The position numbers and the translations under genes are program-made. From positions 1-64,000 of the forward strand of contig CBFHNF010000015.1 in assembly GCA_965657135.1 (NCBI GenBank): a stretch of DNA of 64,000 nucleotides, in the 5' to 3' direction. This DNA comes from HIMB11 sp965657135. GTDB lineage: Bacteria > Pseudomonadota > Alphaproteobacteria > Rhodobacterales > Rhodobacteraceae. The notes under the pieces were generated by a model, which saw only the letters and a program-made list of their open reading frames with translations, did not search any database and was not told where the DNA came from. Below, piece by piece: positions 49,651 to 58,850 of this stretch; the stretch's first letter is position 1, and each line of letters begins with the position of its first letter.

Positions 49651-51741
49651 TTAACCTACTGAAATCAAACGAATTGCTTGGTCCTGATCCATCAGCCAAA
49701 GCAACACCCGTGCCGACTGACCGCGCGGTGAGGTAAGGTGTGGATCATCATTTATTAACTTTCTGGCGTCAGATTGCGCGATGGCCATCAATGCCGACAT
49801 CGACTCCATATCAGCGATTCGAAACCGTGGGATGCCGCTTTGTGCCGTGCCGATCAAATCACCCGCACCACGCATCTGCAAATCGACCTCAGAAATACGA
49901 AATCCGTCTTCGGTTTCGCGCAACACCTCTAACCTGCGGCGCCCAGTTTCGCTCAGCGGGGCTTTATATAGCAATAAACAGGTACTTTTGTCGCTTCCGC
50001 GACCAACACGGCCGCGCAACTGGTGCAACTGCGCCAGACCAAAGCTCTCAGCCCGTTCAATAACCATAATTGTGGCTAAGGGAACATTCACGCCGACCTC
50101 GATCACAGTCGTTGCAACCAACACCTGGGCTTGTCCTTTCTGGAACCTCGCCATCGCTGCGTCCTTTTGCTCATTGGGCATTTGCCCATGAACCAGCTCA
50201 ACAACGCCTTCACCCAGAGTGGCGCGCAAGCGTTTGAACCGATCCTCAGCCGAGGTATAGTCCAAAACCTCACTTTCTTCGACCAATGGACAGACCCAAT
50301 AGGCCTGTTTCCCCTCGGCAATGGCCTGACGCAACTTTGCGATCACTTCATCAATTCGATCCAGGGATACAACCGCCGTAGAAATAGGTTTGCGCCCGGG
50401 AGGTTTTTCATCCAGCACAGACACATCCATATCCCCATATTGCGCAAGCGCGAGCGAGCGTGGAATTGGCGTTGCTGTCATGACCAACACATCTACGGCG
50501 GCCCCTTTTTGACCCAACTCCATGCGTTGGCGCACGCCAAACCTGTGTTGTTCATCAATAACGGCGATACGCAAATCATGAAATTCCACGTCATTTTGAA
50601 ATACGGCGTGGGTTCCGATTAGAATATGGATATCCCCGCGCGCAAGTGCGGCCAATTTCTCGCGTCTTTCGCGCCCTTTGTCGCGTCCGGTCAATATCTC
50701 GATCACAACCTGTGCATCCTGTGCCAAAGGACCCAATGCCTCAAGGTGTTGTCGTGCCAAAATTTCTGTAGGGGCCATGAGCACACCCTGCCCCTGTGCT
50801 TCGACCGCGATCAATAAAGATAAAAACGCAACCAATGTTTTTCCAGATCCAACATCGCCTTGCAACAAACGGTTCATACGATGCGGATCTGCCATATCAC
50901 GTTCAATATCGGACAAGGCGCGTGTTTGCGCCCCTGTCGGATCATAGGGTAAATTGTCCAAAACCTTTGCGCGCAATTGCCCTTTACCTTGTGTCACAGC
51001 CCCTTTGACGCGTCGCTGTTGGGCGCGCGCAAGGCTTAGGGTAAGCTGATGTGCAAAAAATTCGTCATATGCCAAACGTTCGCGCGCGGGGTGGGTTGAT
51101 GTCAGTTCGGCCAAGGACGTTGGGTTATGTACGGCGTCTATCGCAGTGCCCCAATCAGGCCAACCAGAGCGTTGTTTTTGCGCCGGATCGATCCATTCAG
51201 ACAAGTCAGGCCGCAACGCGAGTGCAGAGCGTGTTGCCCGCATCATCGTTTTTTGTGTCACACCCGCAGTCAAGGGATAGATGGGTTCAAACTTTGGAAT
51301 GCTATCCAATTCTTCGGGCGCAATCATGTAATCAGGATGCACCATTTGCGCGACCCCATCGAATAATTCGACCTTGCCTGACACAATCCGTGTCGATCCG
51401 ACAGGCAGCATTTTTTTCAGATAATCGCCACGGGCATGGAAAAACACCAATTGAAATGTGGTTTCTTGATTTTCCACGAGCACGCGGTAAGCTGCAGATT
51501 TTGTGCGACCGGCCTTGTGTGACATAACGGTAACCTGAACAGTGAGCACGTTGGGGAAATCCGCACCCTGAACCGTGGCCACCAAGTCACGTTTGATGCC
51601 GCTATAGGGCAATGTAAACACTACGTCACGCGGTCGTGTGATGCCCAGATTTTCGAAATTCTTGGCAATCTTGGGGCCCACACCCTCTAGAATAGTCAGA
51701 TCCGAGAAAAGTGGGAATATGATTTCGGGGCGCGTGCTCAT
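49651..51741 (-). CDS. recG: ATP-dependent DNA helicase RecG
   Basis: The 696-residue protein has an N-terminal wedge/OB domain ('LEGVGPKIAKNFENLGI'), Walker A 'LLQGDVGSGKTLVAFLSLL', the DEAH-like box 'VIDEQHRFGVRQRM', 'VMTATPIPRSLALAQYG' and the C-terminal 'QLRGRVGRGSDKSTCLLLY'. It remodels stalled replication forks and branched DNA. It overlaps ligA by ATGA; the two form a DNA-repair operon. Confidence 0.95.
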   Translation of the reverse strand: MSTRPEIIFPLFSDLTILEGVGPKIAKNFENLGITRPRDVVFTLPYSGIKRDLVATVQGADFPNVLTVQVTVMSHKAGRTKSAAYRVLVENQETTFQLVFFHARGDYLKKMLPVGSTRIVSGKVELFDGVAQMVHPDYMIAPEELDSIPKFEPIYPLTAGVTQKTMMRATRSALALRPDLSEWIDPAQKQRSGWPDWGTAIDAVHNPTSLAELTSTHPARERLAYDEFFAHQLTLSLARAQQRRVKGAVTQGKGQLRAKVLDNLPYDPTGAQTRALSDIERDMADPHRMNRLLQGDVGSGKTLVAFLSLLIAVEAQGQGVLMAPTEILARQHLEALGPLAQDAQVVIEILTGRDKGRERREKLAALARGDIHILIGTHAVFQNDVEFHDLRIAVIDEQHRFGVRQRMELGQKGAAVDVLVMTATPIPRSLALAQYGDMDVSVLDEKPPGRKPISTAVVSLDRIDEVIAKLRQAIAEGKQAYWVCPLVEESEVLDYTSAEDRFKRLRATLGEGVVELVHGQMPNEQKDAAMARFQKGQAQVLVATTVIEVGVNVPLATIMVIERAESFGLAQLHQLRGRVGRGSDKSTCLLLYKAPLSETGRRRLEVLRETEDGFRISEVDLQMRGAGDLIGTAQSGIPRFRIADMESMSALMAIAQSDARKLINDDPHLTSPRGQSARVLLWLMDQDQAIRLISVG

Positions 51742-53858
51742 AACCCTTTAATCATGTCAATCCATTGATCTTCGTCAATTGTTTTAATGCCCAACTCCGC
51801 GGCCTTTTTCGCCTTAGATCCCGCGCCCGGCCCTGCGATTAACAAATCAGTTTTTACCGAAACTGATCCAGACACTTTTGCACCTAGACTTTCGGCGCGT
51901 GCTTTGGCCTCAGCACGGCTCATCCGTTCAAGCGTGCCAGTAAAGACCAAAGTTTGTCCTGCAACTGGGCTTCCTTCGGTTTTTGGCTTTTCGGCATCTT
52001 GAATATCTAAATGCTGAAGCAATCGATCGATTCCGTCGCGCTCAGCGCCCGGCGCAAATGCCATCAACAAGGATTGCGCCATCACTTGCCCCACTCCGTC
52101 AATCGCAATCAAATCAGAATAGGCCGCCGAAGTTTGATCCTGCGCCTGATCCATGGCTTGGGTGAAATCCGCCCAATTTCCATAGTGTGTCGCAATCAGA
52201 TTGCCCGCCGCCTCGCCCACGTGACGAATGCCAAGGCCAAACAGCAAACGCCCAAACCCGATTGTGCGCTTCTCATTAATCGCGGTAAATAAATTTTGCG
52301 CGGACTTATCACCCCATCCATCCCGATTTTTGAGGCGGGCTAGATTGACACGATCTCGGGACTCAAGCGTGAAAATATCGGCAGGTTCGTTAATCGGCAA
52401 AACGGGATCGGCAAAAAACATTTCAATTTGCTTTGCCCCTAACCCATCAATATCAAACGCCTTACGCGCAACAAAATGCTTTAATCGTTCCACGGCCTGC
52501 GCAGGACAGATCATTCCACCTGTACAACGGCGCACCGCGTCCCCTTCTTCACGCACAGCAGGGTTGTTGCATTCTGGGCATTCTACTGGAAAGGTGAAGG
52601 GCACCGCATCGCCGGGCCGTTTTAACACATCAACATCCGCAATTTTCGGGATCACATCACCGGCGCGATAGATCTGCACCCAATCACCAACGCGGATATC
52701 CTTGCCTTCCCGAATTGAATCGCCATTTGAATCGCGCCCTTGAATGTAATCTTCGTTGTGCAGCGTTGCATTTGACACCACAACGCCACCGACTGTCACG
52801 GGATCAAGTCGCGCAACGGGACTAAGCGCACCTGTGCGCCCCACCTGAATATCGATGCCCAATAGTCGGGTCCATGCCAGTTCTGCGGGGAATTTGTGCG
52901 CGATAGCCCAACGTGGCGTGGTTGAGCGGAAACCTAGTCTGGATTGTAACGCTAGATCGTCGACCTTATATACGACGCCATCTATGTCGTAGCCCAGTGT
53001 CGCACGCTGCGCCTCGATCTGGCGGTAATGCTCCAGTGCGGCCTCCATCGTATCAAATCGGTGAGTGTGCGGGTTCGTTTGAAACCCAAATTCCGCCAAA
53101 CGCGCCACGGCCCCCTGCTGCGTCATTGCCAGTGGCTCGGACAATTCCCCCCAAGCATAAGCGAAAAAGCGTAAAGGTCGATCACGGGTTATATTTGCAT
53201 CCAACTGACGCAATGATCCTGCGGCTGCGTTGCGGGGGTTGGCAAATGTTTTCCCCCCCCGTTCAGATTGGCGCGCGTTCAACTCAGCAAAATCCGTGTG
53301 CGACATGTAAACTTCGCCACGCACCTCAAGGATTTTTGGCGCGTTTTCTATCACTTGGGGAATATCACGAATAGTGCGCGCATTCTCTGTTACGTTTTCA
53401 CCAACCGCCCCATCCCCGCGCGTCGCCGCGACAATCAAGTGGCCGTTTTCGTAACGCAAACTTAGAGAGAGTCCGTCAATCTTGGGCTCTACAGTATAGC
53501 TTAGCGCCTGATCAGCCCCAAGATATCGTTGAATGCGATCTTGGAAATCGAACATCTCTTGGTCGTCAAATGCATTCCCAAGCGACAACATCCGCACCGC
53601 GTGTGTGACTTTTGAAAATCCCTCGCTGATGGGTGCGCCAACTTGTTCTGAAGGGCTATCGTCACGTTTCAGATCAGGAAAAAGCGCCTCAATCTCGGAA
53701 TTGCGCCGTTTTAGCGCATCGTATTCCCCGTCCGAGATATAAGGCGCATCAGATTGGTGATAGGCAATATTTGCCTGCCCAATCAAAACTGCAAGACGCG
53801 CAAGTTCTTCGCGCGCTTGCTCTTTGGTAAGTTTCACAACATCGATGGATCCGATCAT
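51738..53858 (-). CDS. ligA: NAD-dependent DNA ligase LigA
   Basis: This 706-residue ligase has the adenylated Lys126 in 'VEPKIDGLSLSLRYENG', the zinc finger cysteines in 'CPECNNPAV' and 'RCTGGMICPAQAVERL', a helix-hairpin-helix region, and a C-terminal BRCT domain ('GQTLVFTGTLERMSRAEAKA'). The ATG at 53858 is preferred over an upstream TTG at 53873, though neither has a strong ribosome site. It joins nicks in replication and repair and is coupled to recG. Confidence 0.95.
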   Translation of the reverse strand: MIGSIDVVKLTKEQAREELARLAVLIGQANIAYHQSDAPYISDGEYDALKRRNSEIEALFPDLKRDDSPSEQVGAPISEGFSKVTHAVRMLSLGNAFDDQEMFDFQDRIQRYLGADQALSYTVEPKIDGLSLSLRYENGHLIVAATRGDGAVGENVTENARTIRDIPQVIENAPKILEVRGEVYMSHTDFAELNARQSERGGKTFANPRNAAAGSLRQLDANITRDRPLRFFAYAWGELSEPLAMTQQGAVARLAEFGFQTNPHTHRFDTMEAALEHYRQIEAQRATLGYDIDGVVYKVDDLALQSRLGFRSTTPRWAIAHKFPAELAWTRLLGIDIQVGRTGALSPVARLDPVTVGGVVVSNATLHNEDYIQGRDSNGDSIREGKDIRVGDWVQIYRAGDVIPKIADVDVLKRPGDAVPFTFPVECPECNNPAVREEGDAVRRCTGGMICPAQAVERLKHFVARKAFDIDGLGAKQIEMFFADPVLPINEPADIFTLESRDRVNLARLKNRDGWGDKSAQNLFTAINEKRTIGFGRLLFGLGIRHVGEAAGNLIATHYGNWADFTQAMDQAQDQTSAAYSDLIAIDGVGQVMAQSLLMAFAPGAERDGIDRLLQHLDIQDAEKPKTEGSPVAGQTLVFTGTLERMSRAEAKARAESLGAKVSGSVSVKTDLLIAGPGAGSKAKKAAELGIKTIDEDQWIDMIKGL

Positions 53859-53927
53859 ACCCAAGTATCCCAAATTCTTTGAATAAGGGATAAGTCTTAG
53901 GTCCGCATTGGTCCAGCCCAGTTATGA

Positions 53928-54635
53928 TCAGACAGCAATTTTTTGTATTTCCATGTCTGGCAACGGATCCTGTAAAACATATCCACGCCCCCAAACCGTT
54001 TGAATGCAGCTGTCTTCACCCGTTGCCTCCACCAGTTTTTTGCGTAATTTACACACGAACACATTAATGATTTTCAACTCAGGCTCGTCCATTCCGCCAT
54101 ACAGGTGGTTCAAAAACATCTCTTTGGTCAGCGTTGTTCCTTTGCGAAGGGACAGCAATTCCAACATTTGATATTCTTTTCCCGTTAAATGCACCGTATC
54201 CCCGTCCACATCCACCGTTTTTGCATCTAAATTTACGGCAATTTTCCCCGTGCGAATAACAGACTGTGAATGTCCTTTGCTACGACGGATGATGGCATGA
54301 ATACGTGCAATCAACTCTTCACGATGGAATGGTTTGGTAAGATAGTCATCTGCGCCAAATCCGAAACCGCGGATTTTGCTTTCTGTGTCGTCTGTGCCGG
54401 ACAGAGTCAAGATTGGTGTTGTGATGCGCGCCAATCTCAGTTGGCGCAAAACCTCGTGCCCTGTCATATCCGGAAGATTAAGATCAAGAAGAATAAGATC
54501 GTAGTCATAGAGTTTTGCTAGATCGATCCCCTCTTCGCCCATGTCTGTGCAATACACATTCAGGTTTGCATGGGTGAGCATCATTTCGATGCTTTTCGCT
54601 GTATTTGGGTCGTCCTCGACCAAGAGCACACGCAT
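53928..54635 (-). CDS. ctrA: Cell-cycle response regulator CtrA
   Basis: This 235-residue OmpR-type regulator has receiver phospho-site Asp51 ('LILLDLNLPDMTGHEV'), 'LTLSGTDDTESKIRGFGFGA' and a winged-helix domain ('LTGKEYQMLELLSLRKGTTL', 'KLRKKLVEATG', 'TVWGRGYVL'). The match to CtrA is strong along its length. It controls cell cycle, motility and, in Rhodobacterales, gene transfer agent genes. GGAGG lies five bases before the ATG. A CtrA-like box is 50-64 bases upstream of the start, and the sciP-like gene follows in that direction. Confidence 0.95.
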   Translation of the reverse strand: MRVLLVEDDPNTAKSIEMMLTHANLNVYCTDMGEEGIDLAKLYDYDLILLDLNLPDMTGHEVLRQLRLARITTPILTLSGTDDTESKIRGFGFGADDYLTKPFHREELIARIHAIIRRSKGHSQSVIRTGKIAVNLDAKTVDVDGDTVHLTGKEYQMLELLSLRKGTTLTKEMFLNHLYGGMDEPELKIINVFVCKLRKKLVEATGEDSCIQTVWGRGYVLQDPLPDMEIQKIAV

Positions 54636-54684
54636 TTTCGCCTCCGTTACCTTTTGATACCTCCACTAGAAAAAGACAAAATAG

Positions 54685-54699
54685 TTAACTCTAGGTTAC
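54685..54699. promoter_or_regulatory. CtrA-binding-like box in the ctrA promoter
   Basis: TTAACTCTAGGTTAC is TTAA-N7-TTAC, one base from the CtrA consensus TTAA-N7-TTAA. It lies between ctrA and the sciP-like gene, so autoregulation is the simple reading. Confidence 0.5.
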
Positions 54700-54734
54700 T
54701 TTAGAAAAAGTTACACATAACAACCCAAGGTTGT

Positions 54735-55001
54735 CTATGACTTTTTGTGCGCCACCTTAAGACCGTTTCGGCCATGATCCGCATAACAGCGCAACCATTC
54801 ATGAAATTCATCTTCTGTTAAATCATATCGTTCGATCGCCTTATGAGAGGAAATCAATCCAAACATTACCCCACGTATCACGGCGGATTTGCGTGCAGCA
54901 GTCCAACGCGACAGGCCCACTTCTGGTAAATCCGTGATTGATAGGATTTCACCACTTTACAGTCTGACCACTCTTGGCTTTGTTGATTTTCTTACATACA
55001 T
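54735..55001 (-). pseudogene. sciP: SciP-like (DUF1153) CtrA regulator with in-frame stop codon
   Basis: From ATG 55001 the frame reads 'MYVRKSTKPRVVRL', then TAA (54957-54959). It then continues in the same frame without further stop as 'SGEILSITDLP', 'LSRWTAARKSAVIRGV', 'GLISSHKAIERYDLTEDEF' and 'CYADHGRNGLKVAHKKS' to 54735. The whole matches SciP proteins, where the stop position is normally within 'LPDGS'. The stop removes all of the DNA-binding part unless translation restarts at GTG 54920 (61 residues, no ribosome site) or reads through. SciP binds CtrA and blocks transcription from CtrA-dependent promoters. It lies directly upstream of ctrA. Real nonsense mutation or sequence error cannot be separated here. 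Confidence 0.75.
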
Positions 55002-55120
55002 AAAGGACACCAATTAAACTTCGACATACCTAGGTGAATAGAGCCTACCAAACCCCTAATAGTTTGGATTTGAATGGCTCAAATTTTCTGCGATATGTTA
55101 GGGAACAGGAAACCGCTCGT

Positions 55121-56260
55121 ATGGCCGAAACAGCGACATTGAATTCTTTGGGGTTTGCTAAACCAGAGTCAGACACACGTGTGGTGGTGGCAATGTCAGG
55201 CGGTGTTGATTCATCTGCGGTTGCAGCACAATTGAAATCCGAAGGCTATGACGTGATCGGTGTCACGCTTCAACTTTATGATCACGGCACAGCCTTGGCA
55301 AAAAAAGGCGCCTGTTGCGCCGGTGTTGATATTCACGATGCACGCCGCGTTGCCAATGACATGGGATTTCCGCACTATGTTTTGGATTATGAAAACATTT
55401 TCCGTGATGCGGTGATCGAAGAATTTGCCGACAGTTATTTATCAGGGGCGACACCAGTACCATGTATTCGATGCAACGAACGCGTGAAGTTCAAGGATTT
55501 ACTAGAAACGGCCAAAGATTTGGATGCAGATTGCATGGCCACAGGGCATTATATTCAACGTAAGATGGGTATAAATGGTGCCGAATTGCATTCGGCGGCC
55601 GATGCAAATCGGGATCAAAGTTACTTTTTGTTTTCAACGACACAGGAACAACTAGAATACTTGCGTTTCCCTCTTGGGCATCTGCCGTCCAAAAATGAAA
55701 CCCGCGCACTTGCGGCAAAACACGGTTTGATTGTTGCTGACAAACCTGACAGTCAAGATATTTGTTTTGTTCCTGATGGAAATTACGCGGGAGTCATTGA
55801 AAAATTGCGCCCGGGCGTGGTCGAGCCGGGTGATATTGTCGACACATCCGGTACAATTTTGGGCAAACATAACGGCGTCATCCATTACACCATCGGTCAG
55901 CGGCGCGGACTGGGTATTGGTGGATTGTCAGACCCACTGTATGTGGTTGAATTGGACGTGAACAAAAAACACGTCATTGTTGGCACAAAAGATTTATTAA
56001 AAACCCGCATTGTCCCAGTCGCCGAAGTCAATTGGTTGGGCGACGAACCTATGACCTCGCGCCAAGAGTGGCATCTATCGGTCAAAGTCCGTTCAACACG
56101 CCCACCACGTGAGGCTATTTTACGCCCAATCAACGACAAACGCGCCGAGATTGAACTGCTAAATCCGGAAGAAGGCGTTTCCCCTGGCCAAGCTTGCGTA
56201 TTTTACGACACACATGGTTCCCGCATTTATGGCGGCGGTTGGATCACAAAGCGGGCTTAA
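55121..56260 (+). CDS. mnmA: tRNA-specific 2-thiouridylase MnmA
   Basis: This 379-residue PP-loop ATPase has 'VVVAMSGGVDSSAVAAQL', 'AKKGACCAGVDIHDARRVAN', the catalytic Cys in 'TPVPCIRCNERVKF' and the second in 'DSQDICFVPDG'. It makes 2-thiouridine at the wobble base of tRNA for Lys, Glu and Gln. The ATG at 55121 gives the usual start just before 'LNSLGFA'. A GTG at 55034 opens a longer frame, but the added 29 residues do not look like the family. Confidence 0.94.
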   Translation: MAETATLNSLGFAKPESDTRVVVAMSGGVDSSAVAAQLKSEGYDVIGVTLQLYDHGTALAKKGACCAGVDIHDARRVANDMGFPHYVLDYENIFRDAVIEEFADSYLSGATPVPCIRCNERVKFKDLLETAKDLDADCMATGHYIQRKMGINGAELHSAADANRDQSYFLFSTTQEQLEYLRFPLGHLPSKNETRALAAKHGLIVADKPDSQDICFVPDGNYAGVIEKLRPGVVEPGDIVDTSGTILGKHNGVIHYTIGQRRGLGIGGLSDPLYVVELDVNKKHVIVGTKDLLKTRIVPVAEVNWLGDEPMTSRQEWHLSVKVRSTRPPREAILRPINDKRAEIELLNPEEGVSPGQACVFYDTHGSRIYGGGWITKRA

Positions 56261-56265
56261 CGCAC

Positions 56266-56400
56266 CTACATAAATAATCCAGCCAGGGTGTAAACCAACC
56301 CAAACACCACCAAAAATAATCCCAATATTCGCAAAACAGGTTCAGCTGATTTGCTTTGGAACATGGGGGCAATATAGGGCCAGATGTATTTCCGGATCAT
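56266..56400 (-). CDS. Small single-span membrane protein
   Basis: This 44-residue ORF has ATG 56400 with AAGG seven bases upstream. Its N-terminus is basic ('MIRKYIWPYIAPMFQSKSAE') and one hydrophobic span follows ('ILGLFLVVFGLVYTLAGLF'). It ends six bases from the convergent mnmA stop. The ribosome site, composition and tight fit suggest a real gene. Function is unknown; I recall similar short proteins near mnmA or in other Rhodobacterales, without certainty. Confidence 0.65.
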   Translation of the reverse strand: MIRKYIWPYIAPMFQSKSAEPVLRILGLFLVVFGLVYTLAGLFM

Positions 56401-56452
56401 TTTTTGACCTTCTTAATGCATGTGCTAGCTTATATAAGGACAAAGGAGCGTT

Positions 56453-56989
56453 ATGACCATGCGCAAATTACTTATCCTGTTTATAATATGCGCCTTTCCA
56501 TTGCAGGCGAACACGACAGATACGCTTTTGGATCAGCTGGCCAAGGCAGAAACCAGAGCAGACGCAAATCGCATCGTAAGCAGCATTTGGACAGCATGGC
56601 TCAGCGAATATTCAACCGAGCGCGAGCACCAATTGATGGAAAAAGGCATCAGCGCAATGGAAAGCAGACGTTTTCAGCAAGCGGAAGCATTGTTCACAAG
56701 CATTATTAAATCCAACCCGGACTATACCGAAGCTTGGAATAAACGCGCAACCGTGCGCTTTTACCGTGGTGATTTCGTGGGATCCGAGGCTGATATCCTT
56801 CAGGTATTGTTGCGCGAACCTCGGCATTTTGGTGCAATCTCGGGCTTGGGGCTGATCAACATGCACCTAAACGAACCAGAAAAAGCGTTGAATTCCTTTC
56901 GGCTATTGCTAGAAATTAACCCCTTTAGTGAAGATGCCGAGGCATTTATTCCGATGATTGAGGGAACGCTGGGCGTTACAGATTTATAA
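56453..56989 (+). CDS. Exported tetratricopeptide-repeat protein
   Basis: The 178-residue protein starts with a signal peptide ('MRKLLILFIICAFPLQA') and has two or three TPR units at about residues 60-160 ('RRFQQAEALFTSIIKSNPDY', 'EPEKALNSFRLLLEINP'). It should be periplasmic and mediate protein contacts. AGGAG precedes the ATG. It converges on galM with a six-base overlap. No partner is evident. Confidence 0.85.
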   Translation: MTMRKLLILFIICAFPLQANTTDTLLDQLAKAETRADANRIVSSIWTAWLSEYSTEREHQLMEKGISAMESRRFQQAEALFTSIIKSNPDYTEAWNKRATVRFYRGDFVGSEADILQVLLREPRHFGAISGLGLINMHLNEPEKALNSFRLLLEINPFSEDAEAFIPMIEGTLGVTDL

Positions 56990-57982
56990 CGGTGCCCTCT
57001 GACGAAATCTGTATTCTATTTGATGGTGGTATGTGTCATCAGGACGTAACACGGCCTGTGCAAACTTTGGTTGATTTGGACTGTCGGGCCAAATCTGCGG
57101 TTCAAGTGCAATCCCAGCGAATGGATGAAACGCGCGCCCAGTAGGCGACGTGGCCAATTCAGCCCCCAAACCCGACCCGGTATACACTTGCAATCCTGGT
57201 TCAGTGCTGGCTAACTCCATAGCAGTATCGCCGCCTAATAGCCATGCAATCGGGCGCAGTGGCGCTTTGTTCTGCGACACACAGTAGTTGTGATCAATAT
57301 TCACCGGTTTAAGCGAATGCGACAGATGCGAAAGCTCTTTGAAATCAAAGTGTGTCCCCGCCACATTAATGCGATGTCCCGTTGGAATGCCTGTCGTATC
57401 CACGTCCAAAATCTCTTGTGCGACAACGCGCAGCTGGTGATCCATAATTGTCGGTTCGCCTGAGAAATTGAAATAGGAATGTCCCGTAATATTGCACAGC
57501 GTAGTTGCGTCTGTTTTGGCCTGAATATCCAATGCAAGCGTAGAACCATTCAAACGGTATGTGACCCATACGTCCAATGCCCCCGGAAATCCCATATGAC
57601 CGTTAGGCAATGATTGAAACAAGACCACATGTGATTGAGAGAACTCAAGAATGTCAAATAAATGCAGCCCAAGTGTTTCATGCCCCCCATGCAGACAATG
57701 CGCCCCATTATTCGCATCCAACAGATATTCATCGCCATCTATAATCGCGCGAGCATTATTGATGCGGTTGGCGTAGCGCCCAACAATCGCACCTAATTTC
57801 CCGGGGTTGGTGAAATATGGCTCGACAGTTTCGTAACCCAAACACAGGTTCTGCGCGTCACCGCGCCATGAAATCCTTTGAACAACTCCGCCAAAGTCTA
57901 AAATATCGACCTGCATTTCATCACTTATCAGATTGATTTTATGAATGGATTTACCATTCCATTCGACACCAGTGCGTTTCAT
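56984..57982 (-). CDS. galM: Aldose 1-epimerase (galactose mutarotase)
   Basis: The 332-residue GalM-fold protein has the substrate motifs 'IVGRYANRINNARAIIDG', 'HCLHGGHETLGLHLFDI', 'NITGHSYFNF' with catalytic His, and 'VNIDHNYCVS'. The catalytic Glu is in 'GIALEPQIWPDS'. It interconverts alpha and beta aldoses. It overlaps the DgoK-like gene by ATGA, so both belong to a sugar operon. Confidence 0.92.
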   Translation of the reverse strand: MKRTGVEWNGKSIHKINLISDEMQVDILDFGGVVQRISWRGDAQNLCLGYETVEPYFTNPGKLGAIVGRYANRINNARAIIDGDEYLLDANNGAHCLHGGHETLGLHLFDILEFSQSHVVLFQSLPNGHMGFPGALDVWVTYRLNGSTLALDIQAKTDATTLCNITGHSYFNFSGEPTIMDHQLRVVAQEILDVDTTGIPTGHRINVAGTHFDFKELSHLSHSLKPVNIDHNYCVSQNKAPLRPIAWLLGGDTAMELASTEPGLQVYTGSGLGAELATSPTGRAFHPFAGIALEPQIWPDSPNQPKFAQAVLRPDDTYHHQIEYRFRQRAPL

Positions 57983-58767
57983 GAGAGCGCGATCCCCAAT
58001 ATGTATTCACGAATGGCACGCACGCCGCGTGTGAAATAATCTGTCGAATCCTGACGAACCATCGCAAACTGTGAATTTAAAGCAGCTTCGATCAACGAGG
58101 CCTCGACATGATTTCCCAAAACAACGATCTCTTGGCCCAACCAATAGGTGCGAAACGCCGCCATTTCCGCCCCCAAGGCAAGACCTAAATAAACATCAGG
58201 CGAAGTGTCTTCGCTAAGTTTGCTAAACACGGTTTCAGGCTGTGACAAGCCGTTGCTCACAGCGTCACTAAAAGCATTATTCAGATCGGGTGACACCTCC
58301 AAGCTGCGCGCGTGAAGGACATTTAATGCGACCTGTAACCCAATGCTTGTACGAAAGGAAATCAATTCACCCGCGCTGATATGCGCCCATGTTGAAACAG
58401 GTCCGGCCAGTATCACAATACCATCCCATTTTGGGTGATCCGCGACAAACGCTCCAAGTGCGGCAGTCTGCGCGAAACTTTGTGTTGGTGCAGATGGGTC
58501 GATAAACCGTGCAAGGTTTGCATGGCTTTCACCGATTTCGATGGGTGATGCGAGTTGCGCGGGACACGTCACAGGCGGCCCCATGTGCACGCCATCAAGA
58601 ATAACAAAGTCCACATCCAACACCCGCGCGATTGATTGCGGTGATTTGGCATTAAACTGCGCATGCGACACGCAAGCTTGGGCAACACATTTACCCTGTA
58701 CATCGAAAATAGAATATTCGACCAGCCCAGCATAGCTGGCGACATAAGCCCATGTGTCATGTGACAT
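57979..58767 (-). CDS. Diverged 2-keto-3-deoxygalactonokinase (DgoK)-family protein
   Basis: The 262-residue protein follows the DgoK layout: 'IVILAGPVSTWAHISAGELI', 'FRTSIGLQVALNVLHAR' and 'DVYLGLALGAEMAAFR' align by eye to the family. It is about 30 residues short of the usual 290-300. The N-terminal phosphate loop (normally D-x-G-T-S/T-N) reads 'VASYAGLVEYS', and the 'GTHSKW' equivalent is 'GPVSTW'. Both nucleotide-site motifs are thus eroded. It may be an inactive relic or a regulatory sugar-binding form. It has a good ribosome site and is coupled to galM. Confidence 0.7.
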   Translation of the reverse strand: MSHDTWAYVASYAGLVEYSIFDVQGKCVAQACVSHAQFNAKSPQSIARVLDVDFVILDGVHMGPPVTCPAQLASPIEIGESHANLARFIDPSAPTQSFAQTAALGAFVADHPKWDGIVILAGPVSTWAHISAGELISFRTSIGLQVALNVLHARSLEVSPDLNNAFSDAVSNGLSQPETVFSKLSEDTSPDVYLGLALGAEMAAFRTYWLGQEIVVLGNHVEASLIEAALNSQFAMVRQDSTDYFTRGVRAIREYILGIALS

Positions 58768-58850
58768 AAAAATGATCCTTTCGTGCCCTTCAATTACCCT
58801 GCTATGGTGCGAATACGCAATTAGATTACTGATAATTTGAGGATGATTTA

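Noticed and set aside
55034..55120. Longer mnmA start at GTG 55034
   Set aside because: The added 29 residues do not resemble the family N-terminus, and the ATG at 55121 gives the usual start.
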